Below are positions 11,068 through 22,516 of a stretch of 64,000 nucleotides of DNA, piece by piece (positions within the stretch are counted from its first letter, which is position 1; each line of letters opens with the position of its first letter). This DNA is from Azorinus chamasolen. Taxonomy: Eukaryota; Mollusca; Bivalvia; Cardiida; Solecurtidae. A program made the position numbers and the translations under genes. Under the pieces are notes generated by a model. The model made no database searches. It was not told the origin of the DNA and was given only the letters and a program-made list of their open reading frames with translations. The DNA lies in the NCBI GenBank assembly GCA_963576725.1, contig OY755251.1, positions 39,670,692 to 39,734,691 on the forward strand, given 5' to 3'.

Positions 11068-11327
11068 AATAATAATAATAATCTTTATTTCCTCCAGATC
11101 AGGAGAGCATAGAAATATTTCACATACAAACACAGTAAACAAGTACAATCACAAATGTTATTTACAGTACAATGAACACTGAACAAAACATGAATGCGAC
11201 GATTTACAATGATAATGATGAAAGTGATGATGACTATGAGTGCTGATGACGATGTGTTATGACTACAGTATAGACGCCATGTGCCATTACTCTGTCGAAA
11301 CGAAACACAGAGAGACGGCTAACGTCC
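11068..11327 (-). mobile_element. 3' end of a minus-strand LINE (fragment)
   Basis: On the minus strand this ends in GGAGGAAATAAAG followed by a TTA repeat, a typical non-LTR tail. The 250 bp before it carries no ORF, as expected of a 3' untranslated fragment. It lies between the 2A ORF and the endonuclease ORF. Confidence 0.45.
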
Positions 11328-11542
11328 TTAACCCTTTCCTTACTGAAAATTATTTCAGCATGATTTGATCAGACAACCACTCCCTTTTATCCAGGACAAA
11401 CGACTAAGCTGACGGATCAAATCTATGCAATCACATAAACATGCATTGTGCCCTGATCGGACGACTCCTGTTGGAAACGTCTGACCTGAGTTTATTCTGT
11501 TTAACAGACATGGACGTATCGTTATGTAAAGGAAATAGTTAA
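11328..11542 (+). mobile_element. Divergent MITE-A
   Basis: TTAACCCTTTCCTTACTG at the left, GGAAATAGTTAA at the right, and the imperfect palindrome ACGACTCCTGTTGGAAACGT in the middle. It is a more degenerate copy than those at 22517 or 62990. Confidence 0.5.
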
Positions 11543-11632
11543 AACCAACACAAGATTGACTATAAAGTTAATGCATACAATACTTCCCGTTGGCAGGAAC
11601 TACCATACCACGACTACTGTGGATTAGAATAA

Positions 11633-13830
11633 ACATCAGATACTTCTTCGGACTCTTACAGCTCTTTCTCCAGTATGATGCATAACTTTTCTTTAGTACA
11701 TTATAATGTCCAAAGTATACTGCCTAAAATAGATCATTTATACACGGAACTGAAAGATTATGGTATTCTGTCATTTTCGGAAACTTGGCTTAATGACTCT
11801 ATTCATTCTGTCGACCTTCACATCCCAACTTATTTTAAGCCTGAAAGGAAAGACAGAGACGACGGATATGGGGGCATTTGTATATACATAAAGAATACTA
11901 TAACATACAAAAGAAAACCTGAGTTTGAACTCTTTGATATAGAATGTATTTGGGTTGAAATAACTATCAGACATTTGCGGATATTAATAGGCGTGTTTTA
12001 CAGACCCCCAAATTCCGGAATCCATTATTTAAGCAAACTTGAAGACTCGATACATTTAGCGGTAGACTGTCGTGCAAATGAGTTAATAATCATTGGCGAC
12101 TTTAATCTAAATATGTTGAACAGACAAACGGCGCAGAAAATCAATTCGCTTTCCCAACAGTTTGGCCTTTCACAATTAATAGATGAACCAACACACTTTA
12201 CTGAAAATTCGTCATCTTTAATCGATATATTGCTTGTTAAAAATACCCGCAGTCTTATCGCTAGTGGTGTATCTGAACCCTTTTTGAACCAACAAATAAG
12301 ATATCATTGTCCCATCTATGCAATTTTTAAATTCAAGAAAATTAAAGCGATGTCATTCAAACGAACTGTCTGGTAATATGATAAATGCGATTTCAATCTA
12401 CTTCGGCAAATAGCAAGTCTCACGCAATGGATTGATTTGAGAGATGACGAAATTGATGAATACGCCAAAAATGTTACAAATAATTTTTTTGAAGTTTCTC
12501 TGAAATATATTCCTCACAAAATGATCACTGTTAAACAATGGGAACCTGCTTGGATAACTTCATTCATTAAACGTAAAATACGGTCTAGGAAAAGGGCATA
12601 TAAAAAAGCAAAGGCATCGGATAACATTAGACAATGGGATAAATTTAGGAAACTACGCAATGAAGTTGTCTCTCTCATTCGTAACGCAAAACATGAATAT
12701 CAAAAGACACTATCAAACAAACTTGCGTCTGGAAACCTTTCTTCTCGTGACTGGTGGAAAACAATGAAAACATTTATTATGGATAACGAGAAACCGTCAA
12801 TCACCGCTTTGATCAATGGTTATACACTAGTAACTGATGCCATTGATAAAGCAAATCTTCTCAATGATTTCTTTTCAAAGCAAACCCTTCTATCAGAAGA
12901 AAACGTTGTGGTTCCTTATATTGTGCCGAGCAAATATACCTTGTCGTCAATAACTTTTACTGTTGATGAAGTTCGATTTATATTGGAATGTCTTCCATTA
13001 GGGAAAGCATCAGGACCCGATGACATAAATAACAGGGTACTGAGAGAGTTATCAAATGAACTGAGCATTCCTTTGTGTGATATTTTTAACAAATCAGTAG
13101 CTACTGGTGCTTTTCCTTCATCGTGGAAAGTGGCCCACGTTTGTGCAATTTTCATAAAAGGTGATCAAGGAGTTTTTAGCAATTACCGCCCTATCTCATT
13201 GTTAAGTAATATTGATAAGGTACTAGAGAGATTAGTGTTCAAACACGTCTATAACTTTTTCGTGGCCAACAACTTTTTTCGTCTTATCAATCTGGTTTCA
13301 TACCTGGTAACTCGACAGTAAACCAGCTAACGTATATTTATAATGCATTCTGTAAAGCATTGGATGAAGGCAAATAAGTAAGGGCGGTTTTCTTTGATAT
13401 AAGTAAGGCATTTGATAGGGTTTGGCACAAAGGTCTCCTTGCTAAATTGAAAGGAGCCGGTGTCCAAGGGCCTCTCCTAGATTGGTTTTCGGAATACCTC
13501 TCTGGAAGGAAGCAACGGGTAACTATTCCCGGTGTAAAATCTAATTGGGCCGAAGTCAAGGCTGGAGTACCGCAAGGGTCAATCTTGGGTCCTCTACTGT
13601 TCCTTGTTTATATCAATGGCAGTGTCTCAGATATTCAATCTAATATTCGTATTTTCGCTGACGATACTAGTCTTTATCTTATAGTTGAACACGCAAACAT
13701 CTCAGCCGAAATTCTCAACAATGATATTAAAACGGTTACTGATTGGGCAAGAACTTGGCTGGTTTCTTTCAACCCTGATAAAACAGAATCTCTTCCTATC
13801 TCTTTACCACTGTATTTGCCATCGCGGTTG
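11633..13830 (+). pseudogene. CR1/L2-like non-LTR retrotransposon: AP endonuclease and reverse transcriptase, broken
   Basis: The first frame (11675-12376) is an apurinic-type endonuclease domain: NVQS near residue 11, SETW at 35-38, GVFYRPPNS, GDFNLN and a late HCP. A single TAA at 12374 separates it from the reverse transcriptase in the same frame (to 13321). That part has GKASGPDD, then NYRPISLLS. A one-base frameshift follows near 13275 (the intended SGFIPGNST is out of frame) and a TAA interrupts near 13375. The third frame continues with FFDISKAFDRVWH, GVPQGSILGPL and the catalytic FADD at 13654-13665. It stops after NPDKTE near 13790, so thumb and C-terminus are missing. Ancestrally it would nick DNA and prime cDNA on the target. 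With at least three lesions it is dead. CR1/L2-type is my best clade guess from the motif style. Confidence 0.9.
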
Positions 13831-14110
13831 TTGTAGTTTAGCCGGAGAGGAGATACGTTTATTTACACTGTTTGTCTTTTGGGGTGGGATGGAATAAATG
13901 TGCGGTTGGTCGCCCAAAAACCGGCTTAAACCCCTAGTGACTTTTGTCACTGACCGTTCCAAGGCGGTAATCCCATCTTCCTCTATTGTATGTTCGTTTT
14001 GTCTTTGTGCGTTTCTTGATGTTTTTATAGTTATGTACATTTGCTGTTTTCTTGTGTTGCTGTTCGGGTGGCTGTTTGTTCTGTATGTGGTGTTTCCTGC
14101 ATGACTCATT
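13830..14110 (+). other. Retroelement-derived non-coding stretch
   Basis: Joins the truncated reverse transcriptase abruptly. It contains TTGTCACTGACCGTTCCAAG and long T/G-rich tracts that look like a LINE 3' untranslated region. No domain in any frame. Orientation and owner are uncertain. Confidence 0.35.
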
Positions 14111-14159
14111 CTTGTACTTTTGACATCGTAGACATGTACTCGATGACTATTCAAAGGCC

Positions 14160-14720
14160 AGGGTTACTGTGGAGAAGTCAAAGCAAAGAGGAAAGCATAA
14201 TGACCAACTGTAAAGGGGTCGACCACCAAGCATGCAGTGTGCTGCAATATGGAGGGGTCATAGCCCTTTTAATGAATTGTTTTATACGTTTGACAAACAA
14301 AGTATCAAAATATGTGAATGTGTAAATGACATCACCGTAAAACTCTGGATGTGAAATACCTAACTTTAGAAAAGTACGTAAATGACAATTGTATTTGCTG
14401 ATGAGTAGAACATTACGGTGGTAAAATTTTAAAAATGTTTTACGAAGTTTATCAGATCTGTAGCCCTGTTTTAGTAGTTTTTCAGTGATAATAAGGTTGC
14501 GATTGTTAAAATCATTAACAGAAGAACAAGCTCTAGCAAAACTGTTGATGGTCGATGGTCGATCTCTGAGCCAGTTTCACACACATGTTTGACACTCTGA
14601 CTGTTGTTTTGAATAAAGTTATGCAAGAACAAATGACACTTGCAGATAACGACTGATACTGCATACAGCAGACACTTAGGGCTTAAAGAGCAAACACCAC
14701 ATATAATCAATCCCAAATCA
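14160..14720 (-). pseudogene. Retroelement protein C-terminal fragment (minus strand)
   Basis: From about 14560 down to 14170 the minus strand has one open frame of more than 120 residues. It contains INSFARACSSVNDFNNRN, KLLKQGYRSDKLRKTFLKFY, SKYNC and GISHPEFYGDV. The Gly-Tyr..Lys-Leu..Thr-Phe..Lys-Phe-Tyr pattern resembles the C-terminal tail of retroelement polyproteins I associate with mollusc genomes, but I cannot name the family. A tandem GACCATC duplication near 14550 shifts the frame; upstream, a weaker continuation can be followed to about 14700. The 81-residue ORF in another frame is its shadow. Confidence 0.5.
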
Positions 14721-15124
14721 TACTAGTGTCCCGCGTGGTCACGCGGCGTGCCAGTTTGTTTCACCGCAATGGTCGTCAAAATGCAAATCCTTACTGCAAT
14801 GTGCGATTCTGTAAATATGAGGATCGACACTTTTTCTTACTAATTGTTTCTCTTGGAAATTGAAAATATCACTTTAAAGAAATCATGTTGGCACCGAAAG
14901 AACCTTCAGCATACCTTTTGGCACACTGTGTTGGTCAATTTATCTATTTCATATCGATACAACTTGTCTGCAAATATAATCATATATATAACATTTACCA
15001 CTCGGAGTCTCCTTAAATGATTGCAATATGTTGCTATGTAACGAATGGAATTTCACATTCTACAATAAGTGTCAATTTCATCCCACATTTCTCCCACATC
15101 CACTGGAAAAAATGAGAATTCCTA
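14720..15124. other. Unassigned intergenic sequence
   Basis: Nothing recognised apart from a small hairpin CCGCGTGGTCACGCGG near 14731-14746. Confidence 0.5.
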
Positions 15125-15855
15125 ATATTTCACCTGGCCGTAACGAATATTTGATTGCGTCATAACATGTCATCCGGTTGTAGACAATACTGGATTGTGT
15201 TCGAACATGTCACATGGTCGTAGACAGTATTGAGTTTCGTCCTAATATGTCACCCAGCCGAATAAAAAATAAGGTTGCTATCTAACATGTCACATTGTCT
15301 TATACAATATTCAATTTCGTCCTAACATATCACATGGCCGTAGAAATATTGGGTTGCGTCGTAACATGTCTCATGGTCGTAGACAATATTGGGTTGCTTC
15401 CTAACATGTATCATGATCGTAGATAATATTTGGTCGCGTCCTAACATGTCGCAAGACCGCAGACAATATTTAGTTGCATTATAATATGTCACCAGGCCGT
15501 AGACAATATTGGGTTGCGTTGTTACATGCCACATGGCTGTAGACAATACTGGGTTGCGTTATAACATATCACAAGACAGTAAACAATATAAGGTTGCGTC
15601 CGAACATGTCACTTGTTCGTAGGCAATATTGGGTTGCGTTATAACATGTCACAAGACCGCAAACAATATTGTGTTGCGTCCTAACATGCCAACGGGCCGT
15701 AGAAATATTGGTTTGCTTTATAACACGTCACAAGACCGCAGACAATATTGTGTTACGTCATAACACGTCACATGGCCGTAGACAATACTGGGTTGTGTTA
15801 TATAACGTGTCACATGTTCGTAGGCAATATTGGATTGCGTCCTGGTCGTGATTTA
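15125..15855 (+). repeat. About 40-bp tandem repeat array
   Basis: Roughly 18 degenerate units of TAACATGTCACATGGCCGTA + GACAATATTGGGTTGCGTCC. The 74-, 60- and 64-residue ORFs here are frames through the repeat. Confidence 0.9.
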
Positions 15856-16293
15856 CTTCTTTTGTTTATTCTAAAATGTGTTGTAACGAATATTAGCCAA
15901 GGGAACTTGGTTAACCATTTACTCGACAAAGACGCATTATAAGTATTTGCAAACAGCAGACCCAGAACAAGCATAGGCTAGATAACTATTGCAATACAGA
16001 ACTGAGTCTAAACTTTCCGTTAAGTCCGCAACATTCATTAAGCATCGTCATAAACATATGCTAATTGGTATATAATCATCATCTCTTACATTAATATTCA
16101 TTTAGTAAAGGCTTAATGTACACATATTTGCAATGGCCAGTGACTCCAGCCAAAGTTGATTGGAGTCCACTGAACTCGGAAACTCACTATGTTCTTAACT
16201 ATCGGACATTTTGATACTGTTCCGGCACTAAACGTGCAAACCTATTCTTGCGGATTTGGGACAGACACTATGTATATTGGTAGAGTAAACACG
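15856..16293. other. Unassigned sequence
   Basis: AT-rich with no ORF of interest and no repeat family recognised. Confidence 0.5.
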
Positions 16294-16412
16294 TCCCTTT
16301 ATCAGCAGTATGTCAGCGCTACAGCTAAACGTGCATACGCAGATACTGACATCCCTTTATCAGCAGTATGTCAGCGCTACAGCTAAAGGTGCGTACACAG
16401 ATACTGACATCC
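16294..16412 (+). repeat. 58-bp tandem duplication
   Basis: CCCTTTATCAGCAGTATGTC..GATACTGACAT occurs twice head to tail with only a few differences. Confidence 0.9.
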
Positions 16413-16520
16413 CAATTTCTCTATTAAACCTTATGGTGTGACCATAGGGTTTGGTGGAGAAATAAAGGACAGATTCCCGAAATTTTTTCACTTTATGCAT
16501 CTTATCTGGACCTCTGAATT
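16400..16520 (+). mobile_element. MITE-D, internally deleted
   Basis: GGTGCGTACACAGATACT..CTTATGGTGTGACCATAGGG..GGTGGAGAAATAAAGGAC..CTTATCTGGACCTC. The central palindrome is shortened compared with the copies at 16770 and 40030. Confidence 0.65.
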
Positions 16521-16769
16521 GTGTATCGTCTGCTTCAGTTTTCGCTTCTTTTAGTTTTCGTTCATGTTCTTTTAAGAAACATAATCACAAACAGTTTGGT
16601 AATAACAGTTTCGCCGTTAGCTTGCGGGAATTTGTGGTAACAACGTTTGCAAACTTTATCTTTACAAAACAAATTACATCTTATTGATTATCTGATCAGG
16701 ATCTAAACTGTTTGACACTCCGATTCTACTGCTGTTAAAGAACAGATGTACTATTGTTTTAGAGCTAAA

Positions 16770-16965
16770 GATAATGACGCGTACCCAAATACTAAAATCG
16801 TCATTTCTGCACCAAACCCTATACTGTGACCACTCTCTAGATTTGTCTTTTCGAGACGATTCGGAAAGTGGACACTGTATAGGGTTATGTGGAGAAATAA
16901 AGGAGCTATTCTTGAAATTGTTTAAATGTACGCATCTTATCTGGACATCTGCACTGATTGTAATA
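16770..16965 (+). mobile_element. MITE-D copy
   Basis: ACCAAACCCTATACTGTGAC and CACTGTATAGGGTTATGTGG form the palindromic arms; the outer parts match 16400-16520, 23755-23905 and 40030-40215. ORFs on both strands here are palindrome shadows. Confidence 0.7.
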
Positions 16966-17044
16966 ATTCTACCAGTGCACACACTTTATATGCATCAATT
17001 ACTTAGCTTAGTGGTAAATGGTTATAAACAAGGGAAAGAATGAC

Positions 17045-17389
17045 AATACATAAAAAAGAAACACGGAATCTAGATGACCAATATTTTAATTTATGTACAT
17101 AGCCTGTTCTATATATGTTCTCGTTAGCAATGCGTTACCATAACACAGGTTTAGATCTACGTTTGACGCCAAGTAGTTTTGGGTCTCATCAAAATACAGC
17201 TGTTTACACACACATATAGTAAAAAGAAACATGGAAGTGATGTAGACCCTGTCTTTAGCGTCCCTTTATTGATTAAACATAGATTGAACATAAAAATTAT
17301 TTATTGATTGGTCATAGGAGTTTTAAGAGACAGGTGGTTGCTTAATGCATGGTTAAAGTAGAACATTATGTTTTGACTTTTCTCAGGCA
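17045..17389. other. Unassigned sequence
   Basis: No feature seen. Copy C homology begins just beyond its right end. Confidence 0.5.
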
Positions 17390-17567
17390 TTAACTCTTTC
17401 CCTATTGAAAATTTATGAAAAACATAATAACATCATACATAATTATTAGCTGAATTTTTATAACGGCATATGGTCACATAATATTTTGCGTTTTGGTAGA
17501 AACTGTAGCTCGTACGCAAACGAGGCATGACCTGGTCAGACGGCTCCTATATGAGCCGTTTGATCAA
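17390..17567 (-). mobile_element. MITE-A, partial (copy C)
   Basis: TTAACTCTTTCCCTATTGAA at the left and CAGACGGCTCCTATATGAGC at the right; reverse complement of 2010-2189. Confidence 0.7.
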
Positions 17568-18009
17568 ATGCATGAACACCGTTTGTATGGAGGAATGTGC
17601 TAAGGTAAATCTTTCAAAACCAATAATTACTTTTGTTGCAAATGCTGCTCATCTCTTTACCTGGTTAAGCCGTCTTTTGGAGCCTTTGCAAACTGAGTCG
17701 ATGCAGGTCAGTTGGCTCGTGTAGGAGCTGTCTGGCTCGAATCAGCCCTGTTTGTTTATGGATTATATTGATCTAATTCGACAATGTGTGTCCTGTCCTA
17801 AAATCTATTGTTTGAAGAGTCATTACCAAACAGCATCTTATTAATATTCATACATTATTTCTTAAATGAATATTCACGAGGTAAGACAGGTTTTACAGTA
17901 ATTGAAATTGGTGCTTTTCGCTAACGAGAATTACTTAGCTAAAATAGTGTTAAGGTTTATATACATCTAAAGAAATCACTTAACTCATCATAGTGGCACA
18001 CGCACAATC

Positions 18010-18285
18010 ACATAAAACACAATATAGTGGCACATTAGCACTTCACTAGCTATAGTGCTGCCCGTGACTAGAGTTACACGAAACATACGACGGAGAACCA
18101 GTGAAACTTGTCATATGATAGGGAACTAGTGTAACTCATCATTTGACGAGGAATCAGATTACACATCACATGACATGGAACCAGTGAAACTCGTCATACG
18201 ATGGGGTACGATGGTAACTCGTTATATGATGCAGGACTAGCGTAACACATCATTTGACAGGAACGAGTGTAACACATCATACCTT
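18010..18285 (+). repeat. About 38-bp degenerate tandem repeat
   Basis: About seven copies of CCAGTGTAACTCATCATTTG with variants (CTCGTCATATGATGGG), within the 1.2 kb found only in copy C. The flanks 17570-18010 and 18285-18640 hold no recognised feature. Confidence 0.7.
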
Positions 18286-18642
18286 TTGAACACTTTTGAA
18301 CACGTTGGAACAAAGGTGACAAAGGATTCCGCCGTAACGTATTAAAAGTAATGAAACTGTAATGACAGTATTTAACAAAACGAGTGCGGGAAATAACTGT
18401 ACTGAGATTTGAAAACGGTATATATCCAGATTAAAAGTCATTTAGATGATACACAGTATGTACATAGGTAATCATTATTTCGCTTTTGATGTGCAACATT
18501 TTAAAAACTAGAAATCCAACAATGGCCTTTGTACAGTATACCCCCTCCTTAGCTACTACCAAATAAATTAGCAAAATCATTAAAAGCAAAAGGTTGTTTA
18601 ATTCAAAACAACATTAGTACAAACAGCTTCACACGGGTAAAG

Positions 18643-18823
18643 TTAAATAAGCCACCCCTCGTATTTGACGACTCTGTACAGGTCATTTTGTGAAAACATT
18701 GTGATAATTTTTAAACTACAACATTCTAAAATGTTCCTTTTCTCTAGTTAATGCTCCTTTTTGGTAGATTAATTCACAGAGGCTGTACATGTATCTAAAA
18801 TATCCTATGAGGTAATAGGTTAA
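18643..18823 (-). mobile_element. MITE-B, near complete (copy C)
   Basis: GTCATTTTGTGAAAACATTG..TTCCTTTTCTCTAGTTAATG..CCTATGAGGTAATAGGTTAA. Copies A and B retain only its right end. Confidence 0.75.
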
Positions 18824-18871
18824 GCAACCGCCTGTTTTCAAGAGCCAGAATGGGGTCGTTATAGGGAGGTT

Positions 18872-19085
18872 TTACTGCATTTGCTTGTGTACCATAGCAA
18901 ATAATGGACTATAGTAGAACCAACCTTAAACGGTCATCAAAATCAGGTCTAATTATGGGTCTGTAAGGCAGCTTGTAGCTTAATGCATGTCACGAGTAAT
19001 GCAGAAAGCTCCTATATCTTTCTGCATTACTTTTGCCCTGTATTTAGCAAGTACGGAATTAAGAAACCACTTCTACGGAAGCCGT
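18872..19085 (-). mobile_element. MITE-C copy (copy C)
   Basis: Reverse complement of 1700-1915, with the palindromic GCAGAAAG/CTTTCTGC core near 19005-19030. Confidence 0.75.
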
Positions 19086-20135
19086 CTTATCTAAGTCTAC
19101 TCTATTTGTAAAGGCGTGGAAATGTGTATAAATGAAATAAAGGGTTTAATATTGAAAAGGCACGCAACCTAAAATTAATTAGTAACATTGGCCCTTACGT
19201 CTTGACTATACGTGCGAAAAGTCATTACATCATTGATATTAATACGAAACATGTATATACCAATATGTATGCTTTGTAATCAGAGTAGACTGTTTAGTTG
19301 ACAGTTCTCATAGAAACTGTCTGGTATGGGTCAATTCTATTTACTTATAAATCTTATAGTCTACAATGTCTGCCAAAGCACATTTTTATGTCACGTTTCA
19401 TGGGTGAAATCTAAGTAATTGATATACACGAAGGCTTGCATGGTCATTGACAAACTACAGGATTAAAGAGTAATTAGAACCCAATTAACAAGACAACTAT
19501 GAAAACCCTGAAACAACAGATCATGCGAACTATTGTGTTGCATAAGAACAATGGTTGAATTATTGTTTAACCCATTCACTCCTAGACTATTTCAGAAACA
19601 AGCTCTTTGATTAAATCTACTGAATATGAGCATTTACTAGAGAAATGAAAATTTTATAATTGGGTAGAAACCACAGTGATAAAACGACCATGTGTGCCAT
19701 ATGAGCAAATTCTCTATTTATTACAATGCTTTCAACAAGAGTGTTCGGAGGAATACATGTGTCACCACCTGCTCGCAGCTGACATAAGAACTGTTATATG
19801 CTGAAGTGAAATCAAAACAAATGGGAATAACTCAAAAAGTACTGCATGCAGAGCGATTGAGTTACATCAATTGTCCTCAATACGAGATAGACACATCTGG
19901 AATTTGAAAGCTCTATAGTGATTAGTTTAGAAATGACAGCCAAAATAACAAGAGCTGTCACAGGACAGCGTGCTCGACTATTCTCAGAATTGTTAATGTA
20001 AAAATGCCTGATAGTGGAGTAACATAGTGTCCAATGATACTAGAAGCAAGTAATCAGTCTCAGTAAAATATCTTTAATAGTATTCTGTATGTAGGATCTC
20101 TTTGAACTCTTTAATGAAAGAGAAAAGCTTAAGTA

Positions 20136-20968
20136 ACAAGAGCACCGCTGTGCAGCAAAATACGCCCGTCGGCAAAGTCAGTGATAAGCCAATTTAATAG
20201 GAAATTGAATCTGTTACAATGTGAAACTATCATTGGCAACTGCCTAGTAGAGCTATATATATAATATAGACCTGTTGTAACCAAATTAAATACTTAGCTT
20301 CATCACCATACAGGGAAGACAGCTATTGATTTTGTGACAAGTCCAATGACTTTTCCTGCAGTAACCCCCCTTTTCATACATAGATTTTTAAAAGAAAATA
20401 GAAAATACACTGAACGTTTCCAGGTGTATCGAACTTGACCAAGTCATTTTGACTATATACATGCTGACTAAGTTTGATGAGGATTGGATTTTATTTGTTT
20501 GAGTTAGAGAGCGGACAAAAAACGAATTTTGTTTAAAATTTGTTAAAAAGTTAATAAAAAAGGGGAGATAATTCAGAAGTGTGCAGGGCGATGATGCTGA
20601 TTATCGAACTTAGCCGAGTCATTTTGGCCATATACATGCTGACCAAGTTTGAAAAGGATCCGATTCAATTTGTTCGAGTTAGAGAGCGGACAAGAGAATT
20701 TTGTTAAAAATTTATTAAAAAAGGGGAGATAATTCAGAAGTGTGCAGGGCGATGTTGCTGATTATCGAACTTAGCCGAGTCATTTTGGCCATATACATGC
20801 TGACCAAGTTTGAAAAGGATCCGATTCAATTTGTTCGAGTTAGAGAGCGGACAAACAAAAGTTCACGGACGGACGGACGGACGGACAGACAGACAGACAG
20901 ACAGACGGACGGACGGACGGACGGACAACGCCACGACATAATACGTCCCGTCTGAAGACGGGCGTATA
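20136..20968 (+). mobile_element. ACAAGAG element, stem TACGCCCGTC, innermost of the nest
   Basis: ACAAGAG, hairpin GCACCGCTGTGC and stem TACGCCCGTC (20161-20170). There are about three units of roughly 160 bp containing TCATTTTGGCCATATACATG. A GACG/GACA microsatellite follows (20870-20925), then the 3' hairpin CCCGTCTGAAGACGGG and the stem GACGGGCGTA (20957-20966). Copies A and B keep the empty site (ACTAAAGC after CCCTTTTT), so its borders are fixed by comparison and there is no target-site duplication. The 71- and 64-residue ORFs are repeat frames. Confidence 0.85.
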
Positions 20969-20984
20969 AAAAGGGCAGTAATTT

Positions 20985-21790
20985 CTGTTAAAATGCTTGA
21001 CAAAGTAATGTATTCTTGCCTACATATGAAGCTTGAGGTGGTGAACAAGTGTTCCAAATTTCAAAGCTTTATCTCAAAGGGTTATGTAAATAAGTGGACA
21101 TTAACAAAAACCTTAACCAAAATTGCTAAGTCAAAAAAGGGCCATAATTCTGTCAAAATGCTTGATAGAGTTATGTACTCTTGCCTACAGATGAATATTA
21201 TGGTGGTGAACAAGCGTTCCAAGTTTCAAAGCCTATTCCAAAGGTAAGAGGCAAAAAGTGGACCTTAACAAAAACCTTAACCAAAAATTCTAAGTTAAAA
21301 GGGCCATAATTCTGTCAAAATGCTTGACAAAGTTATGTACTCTTGCCTACAGATAAAGTTTTTGATGTTGAACAAGTGTTCCAAGTTTTAAATCTTTATC
21401 TCAAAGGGTTATGTAAATAAGTGGACTTTAACAAAAACATTAACCAAAATTTCTAATTAAAAAGGGCCATAATTCTGTCAAAATGCTTGATAGAGTTATG
21501 TACTCTTGCCTAGAGATGAAGATTGAGATGGTGAACACGTTTTCCAAGTTTCAAAGTTTTATTCCAAAGGTAAGAGGCAAAAAGTGGACTTTAACAAAAA
21601 CCTTAACAAAAAATTCTAAGTTATAAAGGGTCATAATTCTGTCAGAATGCTTGACAGAGTTATGTACTCTATACCTACAGATGAAGTTTGTGGTGGTGAA
21701 CAAGTGTTCCAAGTTTCAAAGCTTTATTCCAAAAGTTAGAGGCAAAAAGTGGACTTTAACAAAAACCTTAACCAAAGTGTGACGCGGACG
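20985..21790 (+). repeat. About 160-bp tandem repeat array (copy C)
   Basis: Five or so units starting near ATGCTTGACAGAGTTATGTA, the reverse complement of the arrays at 1-630 and 6785-7925. Confidence 0.9.
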
Positions 21791-22516
21791 CCGACGCCGG
21801 GGCGAGTAGGATAGCTCCACTATTCTTCGAGCTAATAAAGTAAAAACAAAGGGGGAATAACTCAAACAGTATTGCATGCAGAGCGATGGACCTTAGTTAT
21901 ATTAATGGTCCTAAAAACGAGATGAAGACACATGTGAAATTTGAAATGACAGCCAAAAAATGAAAGTGTGACGGACAGATATACAGACAGACGGACGGAC
22001 GGACGGACGGACGGACGGACGCACGCACGCACACACGGACAGACAGACGATGGAATCTCTAAGTGACATACTGCGTCTCGACAGGTGACACAAAAATGAC
22101 CTTTATGCGAAGTGTCAAAAGGCGTCAGTAGGAGGAAATGGGTGAAAATACAGCAAGAAGTTTACCTTTCAGCAGTCATGTTTTAGGAATACAAATGTAA
22201 TAGTGATTTGAACAGTTTTAGCAATCGGTTCATACAACATCAGCATTCCTAGTCATATAAGATCACGACAGATATATACTTGTAAAGGGTCACCTAAGGA
22301 AAGTTCCTACCAAATTTTATTGAAATCTTATAACTGGTTTCAGAGGAGAATATTTTAAACAAATTTACAGCAGCCATAAAAAGGAAAATAGTCCTGTCCC
22401 TTGCTGTCATATTTGCTACATTTAATAAAAGTTTGAACAAGTTTGGTAACGGATCACCAAAACAAACGCCCTGTAAAAGGTTATTTACATCAACCAGAAG
22501 TATCAGAAGAGAATAT

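Larger units (their letters stand above)
7307..11100 (+). repeat. Duplicated block, copy B
   Basis: Near-identical direct copy of 1-5041 without the 1,247-bp block. It contains the 5' half of the nested ACAAGAG elements, one MITE-C, a MITE-B/MITE-A fusion, and a CR1-like 5' fragment with a 2A-like peptide. After 11100 it continues into different LINE sequence. Confidence 0.95.
19948..21832 (+). mobile_element. Inner ACAAGAG element, copy C
   Basis: ACAAGAG at 19948, hairpin CTGTCACAGGACAG and stem GCTCGACTATTC. The decayed 3' end ATTCTTCGAGCTAATAAAG is at about 21832. The interior is the 160-bp array (20985-21790), interrupted by another ACAAGAG element at 20136-20968. Confidence 0.8.
19735..22092 (+). 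mobile_element. Outer ACAAGAG element, copy C
   Basis: ACAAGAG at 19735, hairpin TGTTCGGAGGAATACA and stem TGTGTCACC. The 3' side has a GACG microsatellite (21975-22050) and the stem CAGGTGACAC at 22082-22091 followed by AAAAA. Same element as 6394-8323, opposite orientation. Confidence 0.8.
19567..22147 (-). mobile_element. MITE-B split by nested elements (copy C)
   Basis: The left end is TTAACCCATTCACTCCTAGA and the right end GGAGGAAATGGGTGA. Everything between 19735 and 22092 is nested ACAAGAG-type DNA. Confidence 0.75.

Noticed and set aside
13804..14154. 116-residue minus-strand ORF
   Set aside because: Overlaps LINE-derived non-coding sequence and shows no domain; considered a shadow frame.
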